A stretch of DNA of 64,000 nt from Hoeflea phototrophica DFL-43 (GCF_000154705.2 NZ_CM002917.1:2064461-2128460); one strand, 5' to 3'. Positions 55,290-63,790 are shown, numbered from the stretch's first letter. The notes: a model not told the origin generated them from the sequence alone. A program made the numbers and translations.

Positions 55290-57842
55290 ATGGGATATCG
55301 GGCAGGAAGTGACAGCGAGAAGATCTGGTTGGCCTGGGATGGCGAAGACCAGGCGGTTCTGGGTTATTTTTTCTCCAAAGGGGAAGAACTGGTCAAACAC
55401 CGCAAGGGCATGGTGGTGTTGTGTCACCTCAAACCGTCCGCGTTTCACGAAAGCAATCGATCCGGCATCGTGGTCGATGCATTTTCCATCGGCCCGGGTG
55501 ATGGTTTCGTGCGGGCGTTACGCCTGCCGCGCGACACGCATTCGGTGGAATTGTTGATTGATGACGCCAATTCCGCCCGTCCTCTCAAGACCTTTGAACT
55601 CATGCGCGACGTCGACAGCCTCGGCCCGGAAACGCGTTATGGAAATGTGGTGATAGCCCTTCCCGAAGGCGAAGGTGGCCAGCCGGATGCCCGTTTCGTT
55701 TGGTCGGACAAGCGCATCCATCACGTTAAAAAACCCAATGCCCATATCGGTTGGGCCGGGTACTTCTCCTGCTGGCCTGCTGAGGACGACGATGGTTCGA
55801 ACAAGGTCGTTGCCATTTCGAGCTTTCGGCTGGAAGTGCCGCATCTTGAGGATGCGCTGCAAATTTTCCCGGTCGGTTACGACATCGCCGAGGCAGAACT
55901 TGTCGGCAAGGACGATCTTGCGACAGCGATCATGCGAGCTTCGGTGGAAAACGACCGGGTTCAAAATGCCGTTCTGACCATTGAGGGCAGCCTGCCACTA
56001 TTGCAAGGACTGTATTTCTTACATGTCTCAGCGCATCGGCAGCGTGCCAACGAGTGGAGCGATATCATCGATATCGACCCGGGGGCCTTCCAGTCGATCA
56101 GTGACAACCTTGTCTCTGCCTACAAGCAGTTGCTGTCAGAGGCTGGCGATTGGAGTGCGGACGAAGTCGATGATGCCGGGCAGAACCTTATTGAAGTCCT
56201 GACCAAGGAGCATCGCTGGTTTGAACTGTCCTCGCCGGATTACTTTGTCGATGTGGTGGTCGACGAAACCGGCGAAAAAGCCAAACTTTCGGTTTTCGAG
56301 ATCTCTGCCGGCGACCATTTGGTTTTCTATGACACAATGGGTCGTAAACTGCGCGCCGGACAACATCTGAGCTCCGACAACATCATCGCATTTGAGGCCA
56401 ACACCAGCGGTCTGCAGTTGTTGCGTGGCGTCTACACCCTGGGCCACAAGAAGATCTCCGAAATTGATGCGCACCGGCCCGCCCGTCGAACCTCCATGTC
56501 TGATACGGACAATTTCGAAACCCTTCCGCCCGCACTCGTAGCCGAACATGAACGCATCGGCGCGCCGTATACGCCCTTTGACATGGTGCCTTTGAAGGTA
56601 CATTCGGCCCTATTGAATGGCTTTGACAACTCGGAAGGTGCGTTTGCCTGGGAAGAATTCATCAAGGATCCCACCCCATGGTTTCTTGCCGAGGCAATGA
56701 ACCCGGATTTTTGCTCGATCCACAAGGACGTCAAGCCGGCCCGAGACGGCAATATTCTGGTTCGCGCACTCAGTCTGCTCGGACGTGAACAGGCCTTCGT
56801 CGCACTGCCGCAACTGGAAGACCAGATCGTTGCCGCTTTCCTGATCATGCGCCTAGCCAAAACTCCGGTTCTGCAGACCTGCGTCTATCGTATCAACGGT
56901 CTCAGCCCCGCAGGGGATGACATTCCGGCGCTGGCGGAAATGGTCACGACGATCGATCAACGCCTGGCAAGCGCGGAATTCCGCGAGTGGCTTTCACATG
57001 GTCATCCCGAATTGTCCGAGCGGCTGTGTGGCCCCAATGGTCAATTCCGCCCGATAGAGCGCAGCATGCTGTCGGATATCTGCCAGGAGATCATCCACGC
57101 ATCAGAAGTCTACGATGCCTTCCATGGAAGTCTGGGCGAAACCATGCGCCGGCCACTTGAAGCCAGCGCCGACGGCGGGCGTTGGCAGTCGCAGGGTGTC
57201 AGTGAAGAGGCGCTTGATAGCCTTATCGCTTCACTAATTGAATCCGATCTGGCGCGCGACAAAATGGCAGGCCGCCACTATGAATCCATGCTCGAGCAGT
57301 TTGGACGAAATGCCTATTATCGTAGCCGGATCGCTGCTGACATCTACAAGAAATATCCTGAGCTTCTCCCCAACGACAGCAAGAAGCTGATGGAGTATTT
57401 GCGTCGGTTGCTCAGCGAGTCCGGTTGCAGTTTCGACATGCGCAACTTTGATGAGGAACTGGTCGAGAGAGTTGCGGAAAACATGCAGAACGTGGAGCCC
57501 TGGCTCCTGCCCAATGCGGTGAACATGCGCAAGAAGGCGCAGGTCGAGTTGGACAATGTTTCGCTCAATTCGCCCACGGACGAAAAGAAGAAGGCCGACA
57601 TTATAGAGTATGCAGTCGCTCACGAAATGCAAAAAGCCTGGGATGATATTGTAGATATAATCACCCGGGCCGAGGTGTCCGGAATCAGGGTGCCGACTAA
57701 ACTTAAGCGGCTTCAGTTGCTCTGGCCACGCGAAAGTTCGACGACTCTGGGCGAGTTCATCAGTTTTGAACACAAGCACCGTCATGTTCTTGGGAACAAG
57801 TTAAGTGAGCGCTACGGTTATGGTTCCGTGCTATATGCGTGA
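55290..57842 (+). CDS. Island gene 9: large unrecognised protein, divergent partner of the GTPase
   Basis: A protein of 850 residues. I start at ATG 55290, preceded by GGGGAAGAG with good spacing; the open frame extends to 55143 but overlaps the GTPase gene's start region. No membrane segment or signal peptide is seen. The first 240 residues look beta-rich (RYGNVVIALPEGEGGQPDAR), the rest mainly helical, with a C-terminal region of charged helices. I recognise no family. Large soluble partners beside GTPases occur in some proposed bacterial conflict systems, but I cannot link this sequence to one. It may be the GTPase effector or regulator. Confidence 0.68.
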   Translation: MGYRAGSDSEKIWLAWDGEDQAVLGYFFSKGEELVKHRKGMVVLCHLKPSAFHESNRSGIVVDAFSIGPGDGFVRALRLPRDTHSVELLIDDANSARPLKTFELMRDVDSLGPETRYGNVVIALPEGEGGQPDARFVWSDKRIHHVKKPNAHIGWAGYFSCWPAEDDDGSNKVVAISSFRLEVPHLEDALQIFPVGYDIAEAELVGKDDLATAIMRASVENDRVQNAVLTIEGSLPLLQGLYFLHVSAHRQRANEWSDIIDIDPGAFQSISDNLVSAYKQLLSEAGDWSADEVDDAGQNLIEVLTKEHRWFELSSPDYFVDVVVDETGEKAKLSVFEISAGDHLVFYDTMGRKLRAGQHLSSDNIIAFEANTSGLQLLRGVYTLGHKKISEIDAHRPARRTSMSDTDNFETLPPALVAEHERIGAPYTPFDMVPLKVHSALLNGFDNSEGAFAWEEFIKDPTPWFLAEAMNPDFCSIHKDVKPARDGNILVRALSLLGREQAFVALPQLEDQIVAAFLIMRLAKTPVLQTCVYRINGLSPAGDDIPALAEMVTTIDQRLASAEFREWLSHGHPELSERLCGPNGQFRPIERSMLSDICQEIIHASEVYDAFHGSLGETMRRPLEASADGGRWQSQGVSEEALDSLIASLIESDLARDKMAGRHYESMLEQFGRNAYYRSRIAADIYKKYPELLPNDSKKLMEYLRRLLSESGCSFDMRNFDEELVERVAENMQNVEPWLLPNAVNMRKKAQVELDNVSLNSPTDEKKKADIIEYAVAHEMQKAWDDIVDIITRAEVSGIRVPTKLKRLQLLWPRESSTTLGEFISFEHKHRHVLGNKLSERYGYGSVLYA

Positions 57843-57922
57843 CGAGCCCTGAAGATATGGCGTTCCGCGGTTGCCCGGACAAAACTCGCAACAACCGGCA
57901 AATCCCACATAATCCCGAATAA

Positions 57923-58168
57923 TTATTGCCATTCCCGATTACCTGCAACAGCCACAGTTGGAGGCGCGAAGCATATACGGGAACAGAACAAGTATGATTG
58001 CGATACGCAATCGGGAATTGAGATGCCTTGATCGGCAGATTTCATTGAGGAACCGAAGATCCCCGATCCAGTCTTGGGAAGCCTGCGAATTTCCTCATTT
58101 CCGACGAAATATGAAGTCGTTGGAATAAAAGTGTATTTTCGGCAATCACTGAATTTGGATGTGCTCAT
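57923..58168 (-). CDS. Possible small protein downstream of idnD
   Basis: An 81-codon frame whose ATG (58168-58166) is preceded by AAGGAGG with 5 nt spacing, a perfect Shine-Dalgarno match. It lies 60 nt after the idnD stop on the same strand, where a last operon gene would be. Against it: codon use is not GC-rich at third positions, the sequence (MSTSKFSDCRKYTFIPTTSY at the start) matches no family I know, and it may be the start of a decayed gene. In the 386-nt gap 57843-58228 this is the only frame worth listing. Confidence 0.3.
   Translation of the reverse strand: MSTSKFSDCRKYTFIPTTSYFVGNEEIRRLPKTGSGIFGSSMKSADQGISIPDCVSQSYLFCSRICFAPPTVAVAGNREWQ
57931..58018. repeat. 10-bp inverted repeat enclosing 68 nt, with an inner palindrome
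   Basis: ATTCCCGATT (57931-57940) has its exact reverse complement AATCGGGAAT at 58009-58018. Inside, GATTGCG-ATA-CGCAATC (57996-58012) is a further 7-bp dyad. It lies about 90 nt after the last island gene. It could be a regulatory dyad, a small non-autonomous element or part of an island end. Confidence 0.5.
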
Positions 58169-58228
58169 GATGGCCTCCTTGTCTCAGATACAGGGAAGAA
58201 GGCGTCTGCGAACCTAGGGGCATATTCA

Positions 58229-59260
58229 TCATGCGAAATCGAGTTGCACCTTGAGCGCTTGAGTGCGGTCCGACGCAAGATCGAAGGCCTCTATTGAACT
58301 CTCCAGGGGCAGGGTGTGGGTGATCAGCGGTCTTACATTCAGCCGCCCGTTGCGCATCAAGTTGATGGCGGCAAAGAACTCGTTGTGGAATCTGAAGGAG
58401 CCCTTGAACGTTAGCTCCTTGGCCGTCATGGCTTGAACAGGAAGCGTCATGTCGCCTCCAAGGCCGAGCTGGATCATCGTTGCGCCAGGGCGAAGGGCGG
58501 GGATGGTGGAGGCTACGACGGGTGCAACGCCGGTGCATTCAAACAGCACGTCAAAGTGGCCTTTGCCTGCGGCGTAGTCCTGCAGGGATGACGGAGTTTC
58601 AGCCACATTGTGGACTATATCCGCGCCAACCTGGCGGGCAACTCCGATTGTGTAGTCGGTGATGTCCGTTGCGACAATCTGAGCGGCGCCTGCTGCGCGG
58701 GCCACGATAATGGCGAGAAGTCCAATCGGGCCACATCCTGTGACAAGCACGCGCTTGCCCAGCAAATCCCCAGCCTGGCCGGCTGCGTGAAGCACGACCG
58801 ACAGCGGTTCTGCCATTGCGGCCTCTCCGGCCGTGAGCCCGTCAGCGATGGCGCATTGCGCCGCATCGGCCACCAGCCACTGTTGAAATGCGCCCTGGAT
58901 ATGCGGGAACGGCATCGCGGAGCCGTAGAACCGCATGTTGAGACAGTGATTTTGCTTGCCTTCGTGACAATAATCACAGGCTTGGCAGGGGCGCGAGGGG
59001 GAAACAGCAACCAGATGTCCGGTTTGCAAGCCGGTGACGCCTTCACCCAAGGTTTCGACAATGCCCGAGACTTCGTGGCCAAGGATCATCGGTTCTTTCA
59101 GGCGCACGGTGCCGAAGCCGCCATTGTGGTAATAATGCAGATCTGATCCGCAGATTCCGCCAGTCTGCATGCGGATCAGCACTTGCCCCGGTCCCGGTGT
59201 CGGAATCTCGCGGTCTTCTATTCTCAAGTCTTTGGCGGCGTGGGCGACGATGGCTTTCAT
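58229..59260 (-). CDS. idnD: L-idonate 5-dehydrogenase (zinc-dependent)
   Basis: A protein of 343 residues, medium-chain dehydrogenase. It carries GGICGSDLHYYHNGGFG with a catalytic zinc Cys, LGHEVSG, and the structural zinc cluster CQACDYCHEGKQNHC. IdnD-like elements are MRFYGSAMPFPH and KGSFRFHNEF, with TQALKVQL at the end. The NAD motif is VTGCGPIGLLA. It oxidises L-idonate to 5-keto-gluconate. It is the second gene of a leftward pair with a 2-hydroxyacid dehydrogenase, opposite the idnO operon. Confidence 0.9.
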   Translation of the reverse strand: MKAIVAHAAKDLRIEDREIPTPGPGQVLIRMQTGGICGSDLHYYHNGGFGTVRLKEPMILGHEVSGIVETLGEGVTGLQTGHLVAVSPSRPCQACDYCHEGKQNHCLNMRFYGSAMPFPHIQGAFQQWLVADAAQCAIADGLTAGEAAMAEPLSVVLHAAGQAGDLLGKRVLVTGCGPIGLLAIIVARAAGAAQIVATDITDYTIGVARQVGADIVHNVAETPSSLQDYAAGKGHFDVLFECTGVAPVVASTIPALRPGATMIQLGLGGDMTLPVQAMTAKELTFKGSFRFHNEFFAAINLMRNGRLNVRPLITHTLPLESSIEAFDLASDRTQALKVQLDFA

Positions 59261-59269
59261 GACGTGTCC

Positions 59270-60217
59270 TCAATTCACAGCTGTCAGCAGGTCGCGGCCT
59301 GCGAAATGGGCGGTGAGATTGTCGCGTAGAAGTTGACCCATGGCCTTGCGGGTTTCAATTGTCCCGGAGGCGTGGTGAGGTTGCAGCAGCACGTTATCAA
59401 GCTCCAGAAAACGCGGATCAAGCGCGGGTTCGCCCTCAAACACATCAAGCGCAGCGGCGCCGAGCGAGCCTGAAGACAGTGCCGCGATCAGCGCGTCTTC
59501 GTCGATGTTGGCGGCGCGGCTGATGTTGATGACCATGCCATCCGGACCGAGCGCGTTCAAAACCTCTCTGCCAACGATATGGCGGGTTGCAGCCGAAGCA
59601 GCGAGGGTGACAAAGAGAAAATCAGCATGCGTGGCAAGTGCAACCGGATCGGCGATGAAGGTCCAGTCCGGCGCGTGGTCTTTGGCGGCGATACCGCTGT
59701 AGGCGATGTCCATTCCAAAACCGGCAAGGCGTTTGCCAACTGCATATCCGATGCGACCCAGGCCGAGTATGCCTGCCTTGCGGCCGAACACACGCCGTTT
59801 GAGCGGGTAAAGCCCTTCGCGCGCCCATGAGCCATCGCGCACCCATGTTTCCGCCCCGATCATGCCACGCGATTGGCACAACATCATTGCCACTCCGAGA
59901 TCGGCCACATCCTGGGTCAGCACATCAGGCGTGTTGGTGACCCTGATACCGCGTTCGGCACACGCTTTCAGATCGACAGCGTCATAGCCAACACCGTAGA
60001 CGCAGATCAGTTCGAGGTTTGGGCAAGCTTCAATCATTGCAAGGTTCGCCCCCAACTCGCCTCGCGTGGCGATGGCACGGACATCTGCACCCACTTCGGC
60101 TAGGAAACGGTCGCGGTCTTTAGCTTCAAACAGGCGCATTACATCAAAGCCATGATCGAGCGGAACTTGATCCCATTCGGGGTAGGGCCCGACTTGCAAA
60201 ATGATTGGCTTTGACAT
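59270..60217 (-). CDS. D-isomer specific 2-hydroxyacid dehydrogenase
   Basis: A protein of 315 residues from ATG 60217, 8 nt behind AAGGA; a TTG at 60238 is also in frame. NAD-binding GILGLGRIGYAVGKRL, catalytic Arg in NISRAANIDEDAL and the His in LLQPHHASGT are present. The family includes glyoxylate/hydroxypyruvate and 2-ketogluconate reductases. Its position before idnD and opposite idnO suggests action on a keto-gluconate in this pathway. Confidence 0.88.
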   Translation of the reverse strand: MSKPIILQVGPYPEWDQVPLDHGFDVMRLFEAKDRDRFLAEVGADVRAIATRGELGANLAMIEACPNLELICVYGVGYDAVDLKACAERGIRVTNTPDVLTQDVADLGVAMMLCQSRGMIGAETWVRDGSWAREGLYPLKRRVFGRKAGILGLGRIGYAVGKRLAGFGMDIAYSGIAAKDHAPDWTFIADPVALATHADFLFVTLAASAATRHIVGREVLNALGPDGMVINISRAANIDEDALIAALSSGSLGAAALDVFEGEPALDPRFLELDNVLLQPHHASGTIETRKAMGQLLRDNLTAHFAGRDLLTAVN

Positions 60218-60231
60218 CTTGGAATCCTTGC

Positions 60232-60286
60232 TTGACAAATATGGTTACCGGTAACATGTTATCGGTAACAGTTTGTGGCGTGTCAA
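60232..60286. promoter_or_regulatory. Divergent promoters with tandem GntR/IdnR-like operators
   Basis: Two palindromes stand 14 bp apart, centre to centre: GTTACCGGTAAC (60244-60255) and TGTTATCGGTAACA (60257-60270). They resemble operators of LacI-family gluconate regulators (GntR, IdnR). TTGACA occurs on the plus strand at 60232-60237 and on the minus strand at 60286-60281. Each lies 17 nt from a -10-like element (CATGTT 60255-60260; GATAAC on the minus strand, 60263-60258). A regulator bound here would block both operons. The LacI-family gene at 62789 is the obvious candidate. Confidence 0.8.
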
Positions 60287-60318
60287 GCATCGCCGCAAGC
60301 GAACGAGAAAGGGATGGA

Positions 60319-61074
60319 ATGTCTGACTTGTTTTCTTTGACTGGGCAAAGAGCGCTCATCACAGGCTCGTCTCAGGGCATTGGTTATGCGTTGGCCACGG
60401 GCCTCATTGAGGCGGGCGCCAAGGTCGTTCTCAATGGCCGTGACGCGACGAAATTGGAACGGGCGGCAGAGGTCTTGGGAGAAGGTGTGGAAACGCTGGT
60501 GTTTGACGCCACCGATCACGAGGCCGTGCGCGCTGCGGTTGACGGTTTTGAAGCCAAGGTCGGTCCGATCGATATTCTCGTCAACAATGCCGGTATGCAG
60601 CATCGAACTGAGTTGGAGAATTTTCCGGCGGATGCGTTTGAAAAATTGCTGCAAACCAATGTGGCGAGCGTCTTCCATGTCGGCCAGGCAGTAGCGCGCC
60701 ATATGATCGCGCGCGGTGCAGGCAAGATCATCAATATCGCAAGTGTACAGACCGCGCTCGCCCGGCCCGGTATTGCGCCCTACACCGCCACAAAGGGCGC
60801 CGTCGGGAATCTGACAAAAGGAATGGCAACTGACTGGGCCAAGCATGGGCTGCAGTGCAACGCAATTGCGCCGGGATATTTCGACACCCCGTTGAATGCG
60901 GCTCTGGTCGCGGATCCGGAATTTTCCGCATGGTTGGAGAAGCGCACACCCGCCGGGCGTTGGGGGAATGTTGAAGAGCTGGTGGGGGCCTGTGTGTTCC
61001 TGTCGTCAAAGGCTTCGAGCTTTGTCAATGGCCATACGCTTTATGTCGATGGCGGAATCACGGCGTCGCTTTGA
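60319..61074 (+). CDS. idnO: SDR family gluconate 5-dehydrogenase
   Basis: A protein of 251 residues; ATG 60319 follows GAAAGGGA. Cofactor motif ITGSSQGIGYALATGL, NNAGMQHR, and catalytic Tyr and Lys in ARPGIAPYTATKGAVGNLTK. NAPGYFDT-like sequence (AIAPGYFDTPLN) fits gluconate 5-dehydrogenase (IdnO). It reduces 5-keto-gluconate to D-gluconate. Its TGA overlaps the TTG start of the gluconokinase gene. Confidence 0.88.
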   Translation: MSDLFSLTGQRALITGSSQGIGYALATGLIEAGAKVVLNGRDATKLERAAEVLGEGVETLVFDATDHEAVRAAVDGFEAKVGPIDILVNNAGMQHRTELENFPADAFEKLLQTNVASVFHVGQAVARHMIARGAGKIINIASVQTALARPGIAPYTATKGAVGNLTKGMATDWAKHGLQCNAIAPGYFDTPLNAALVADPEFSAWLEKRTPAGRWGNVEELVGACVFLSSKASSFVNGHTLYVDGGITASL

Positions 61075-61574
61075 TCGGCCGCTATGTATTGATGGGCGTT
61101 TCGGGGTGCGGAAAGTCCTCAGTCGGGCTGCAACTGTCGCGGGTCTGCGGGATCGATTTCATCGACGGAGACGATTTGCACCCTCAGGCCAACATCACAA
61201 AGATGGCGCAGGGCGAACCTCTGACTGATGCGGACCGGGCACCATGGTTGGCCGATGTCGGTCGGGCGTTGGGACGCAGCACATCCCCCACGATCATCGG
61301 CTGTTCAGCCCTGAAGAGGGCCTATCGCGACATCATCCGGTCACACCTCCCGGAGCCGGTGCATTTCCTGCATTTGCATGCCGGGCAGGAGGTGCTGGAA
61401 GCGCGGGTTGCCGCGCGGGTAGGGCACTTTATGCCGCCGAGCTTGCTGGACAGCCAGTTTGCAGCGCTGGAACGGTTGGGCCGCGATGAATTGGGGCGCG
61501 AGATAGACATCTCACGCCCGTTCAACGAGGTGATCGCGCAGTCGGAAGCCTATGTGAAGGAGACGATGAAATGA
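61071..61574 (+). CDS. gntK: Gluconokinase
   Basis: A protein of 167 residues. TTG 61071 overlaps the idnO stop; it puts the P-loop (VLMGVSGCGKSSVGLQL) at the usual distance from the N-terminus, while ATG 61092 would start inside it. Further GntK signatures: FIDGDDLHPQANITKMAQGE and VARVGHFMPPSLLDSQFAAL. It phosphorylates D-gluconate to 6-phosphogluconate for the Entner-Doudoroff or pentose phosphate routes. It overlaps the next gene by 4 nt. Confidence 0.92.
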   Translation: MIGRYVLMGVSGCGKSSVGLQLSRVCGIDFIDGDDLHPQANITKMAQGEPLTDADRAPWLADVGRALGRSTSPTIIGCSALKRAYRDIIRSHLPEPVHFLHLHAGQEVLEARVAARVGHFMPPSLLDSQFAALERLGRDELGREIDISRPFNEVIAQSEAYVKETMK

Positions 61575-62458
61575 GCGAACGCATAGCCTTGATCGGGGCG
61601 GGCGCCATGGGCAGTGCCATCGGCAGACGGCTGTTGGAGACAGGAAACAGCCTCACGGTTTTTGACCTGGACCTGGCGAAAGTCGAGGAGCTTGTGGGCT
61701 TGGGCGCCGTTGCGGCCGCCTCCGCTGCGGACGCAAGCCGCGACGCCGAGTACGTGATCACCAGTCTCAATGCTTCCCGGATTGTCGAGATTGCGGCATT
61801 TGGCCAGGATGGGATCGCCGAGGGGGCCAAGCCTGGGACACTGATCATCGACATGTCCTCGATCGAGCCGGATGCAACACGCAGATTTGCCCAGATGGCT
61901 AGGCAAAAGGGTCTTGCATGGGTGGACAGCCCATTATCTGGTGGCGCGCCCAAGGCTTTGGTGGGGGAATTGACTCTGATGGCCGGTGGCGAAGCTGCAG
62001 ACGTGGAGCGCGCGCATCGTGCCCTGCGCCATGTGGCGTCAAACTACACCCATATGGGGCCTTCAGGCGCAGGCCAGACGACCAAATTGATCAACCAGGT
62101 GCTGTGTGGCCTTGGTTTTCTTGCTGTTGCAGAGGCCACGCAGCTGGCGTTGGATGCCGGGGTGGATGCCGCGAAAATCCCCCAGGCATTGAAGGGTGGG
62201 CGTGCGGATTCCGCGCTTTTGCAGGAGTACCTGCCGCGCTTTGTCGAAAAGGATTACCGCCGCACGGGACGGATTGACAATATGGTCAAGGATTTGAACG
62301 CCGTGAACGATCTGGCACGGCAAACCGGCACATCGATGCCGATGACCGCGCTCTGCGCCGAAATCCACAGAATGCTGACGGCTGCTGGTCTGGGTGGCGA
62401 GGACCAGGCGGCCGTAATGGAATTTTTCAAAGGTGCCAAACAGGAGTTTGAGGTATGA
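61571..62458 (+). CDS. NAD-binding beta-hydroxyacid dehydrogenase (GarR/HIBADH family)
   Basis: A protein of 295 residues. IALIGAGAMGSAIGRRLLET is the Rossmann motif, DSPLSGGAPKALVGEL the substrate loop and GAGQTTKLINQVLCGL carries the catalytic Lys. Family members include tartronate semialdehyde reductase and 3-hydroxyisobutyrate dehydrogenase. Its place in a sugar-acid operon suggests a 2- or 3-hydroxyacid derived from it. It overlaps both neighbours. Confidence 0.88.
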   Translation: MSERIALIGAGAMGSAIGRRLLETGNSLTVFDLDLAKVEELVGLGAVAAASAADASRDAEYVITSLNASRIVEIAAFGQDGIAEGAKPGTLIIDMSSIEPDATRRFAQMARQKGLAWVDSPLSGGAPKALVGELTLMAGGEAADVERAHRALRHVASNYTHMGPSGAGQTTKLINQVLCGLGFLAVAEATQLALDAGVDAAKIPQALKGGRADSALLQEYLPRFVEKDYRRTGRIDNMVKDLNAVNDLARQTGTSMPMTALCAEIHRMLTAAGLGGEDQAAVMEFFKGAKQEFEV

Positions 62459-62787
62459 TTTCACGTTTTGCGATGTTCGAAGGAACGGTCAAGGACGGCA
62501 GCACAGAGGCGTTTCGAAACGCTGTGAAAGAACGATTGGTGCCGTTGTGGCGGCAATTCCCGGGCAACATCGATGTCCGTGTCATGTTCTCGGATGACCG
62601 TGATGAAGGTGCACCGGAGTTTCCTTTGATCCTGGCGATCACATATCCTGATATGGCGACCATGGAAGCTGCACTCGAAGCGCCCGCCCGTTACAAGTCA
62701 AAAGAGGTGACTGGCGAGATTGTGGCAGAGTTCTTCGAAGGGCGTATCCATCATCACGTCACTCAGTTGAACGACTATAAGGCTTGA
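62455..62787 (+). CDS. Small ferredoxin-like-fold protein (Dabb/EthD-like)
   Basis: A protein of 110 residues: MISRFAMFEGTVKDGSTEAF at the start, PEFPLILAITYPDMATMEAA in the middle and HHHVTQLNDYKA at the end. Size and pattern fit a dimeric alpha+beta barrel fold. Such proteins sometimes act in sugar-acid or quinone pathways; the reaction is unknown here. It overlaps the dehydrogenase gene by 4 nt and ends just before the regulator. Confidence 0.65.
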   Translation: MISRFAMFEGTVKDGSTEAFRNAVKERLVPLWRQFPGNIDVRVMFSDDRDEGAPEFPLILAITYPDMATMEAALEAPARYKSKEVTGEIVAEFFEGRIHHHVTQLNDYKA

Positions 62788-62788
62788 T

Positions 62789-63790
62789 ATGAGCCGCCGT
62801 GTGACCATGCGTGATCTGGCCCGAGCCGTGGACATGTCACCCATGACCGTCAGCCGCGCGCTGCGCGGTGACGAGACGGTGAATGCAAAAACCCGCGGCC
62901 TGATCAAACAGGTCGCGGATGATTTGGGCTATGTCTATGACAGCACAGCCCAAGCCTTTCGGACGCAGAAAAGCGGCTTTGTTGCCGTCCTGCTGCCATC
63001 AATCAACAACGCAAATTTCGCAGAGACCTTTCGCGGTTTGTCAGATGTGTTGACTGGCGACGGGTTGCAGCTGCTTCTGGGCAGCACCAACTACCGCGTC
63101 GAAAAGGAAGAGGAGCTGGTCGGGCAGCTTCTGACCCGCAATCCCGAAGCTATCATTCTGATGGGTGGGCACCACACTGCCGTAACCCGCAGAATTTTGG
63201 AGAATGCCAAGATTCCGGTGATCGAGATCTGGGATCTTCCGCCTCACCCCCTCGGACATGTTGTTGGCTTCTCCAACGCCGACGCGGCCAAACTGATTGT
63301 TGAGCACCTGGCCAAACAGGGGCGGCGCAAACTGGCTTTCGTTGGAGCATCTCCCGGAGCGGATCTGCGCGGCGGGTCCCGGCGTGAGGGTGTAATTGCA
63401 TCCGCGGCGGCATTGGGTTTGCCGTCGGTTGAGGTAATTGATGCCGGAGAAGCGCCGGTTTCCATGCGTCATGGTGCGGCAGTGGTTGCGGATTGGGGGC
63501 CGGCGATTGCTGAGTTCGACGCGCTGGTTTGCGTGTCGGATCCGGTTGCGTTCGGCGCGTTGAACGAATGCAGACGTCTGGGGATCAACGTGCCTGATGA
63601 TTTGGCAATCACCGGGTTTGGTCACTTTGATGTCGCAGCGGTCTCGAGCCCGCGCATCACCACCGTCAGCGTCCATGCAACGGAGATCGGACGCAGCACA
63701 GCGGCTGTTCTGCGGGATGTTTTTGCCGGAAAAACCGAGCCGCAATGGATCGATGTTGGCGCGGAGCTGGTTTTAGGAGAGACCAGCTAG
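62789..63790 (+). CDS. LacI family transcriptional regulator, probable GntR/IdnR-type
   Basis: A protein of 333 residues. Helix-turn-helix at about 5-25 (MRDLARAVDMSPMTVSRALR) with hinge helix, then a periplasmic-binding-like effector domain. It ends the idnO operon. The tandem palindromes at 60244-60270 match the operators of this regulator class, so autoregulation plus control of both divergent operons is likely. The inducer would be gluconate, idonate or a related acid. Its 3' end overlaps the convergent regulator by 18 nt. Confidence 0.9.
   Translation: MSRRVTMRDLARAVDMSPMTVSRALRGDETVNAKTRGLIKQVADDLGYVYDSTAQAFRTQKSGFVAVLLPSINNANFAETFRGLSDVLTGDGLQLLLGSTNYRVEKEEELVGQLLTRNPEAIILMGGHHTAVTRRILENAKIPVIEIWDLPPHPLGHVVGFSNADAAKLIVEHLAKQGRRKLAFVGASPGADLRGGSRREGVIASAAALGLPSVEVIDAGEAPVSMRHGAAVVADWGPAIAEFDALVCVSDPVAFGALNECRRLGINVPDDLAITGFGHFDVAAVSSPRITTVSVHATEIGRSTAAVLRDVFAGKTEPQWIDVGAELVLGETS

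Noticed and set aside
38693..57842. Type VI secretion, contractile injection or prophage cluster
   Set aside because: No sheath, baseplate, spike, tail, capsid, terminase or integrase genes are present.
38693..57842. Standard division or elongation cluster (dcw or mrd)
   Set aside because: No mur, fts or mre genes accompany it, and both the SEDS and PBP proteins are far longer than the normal ones.
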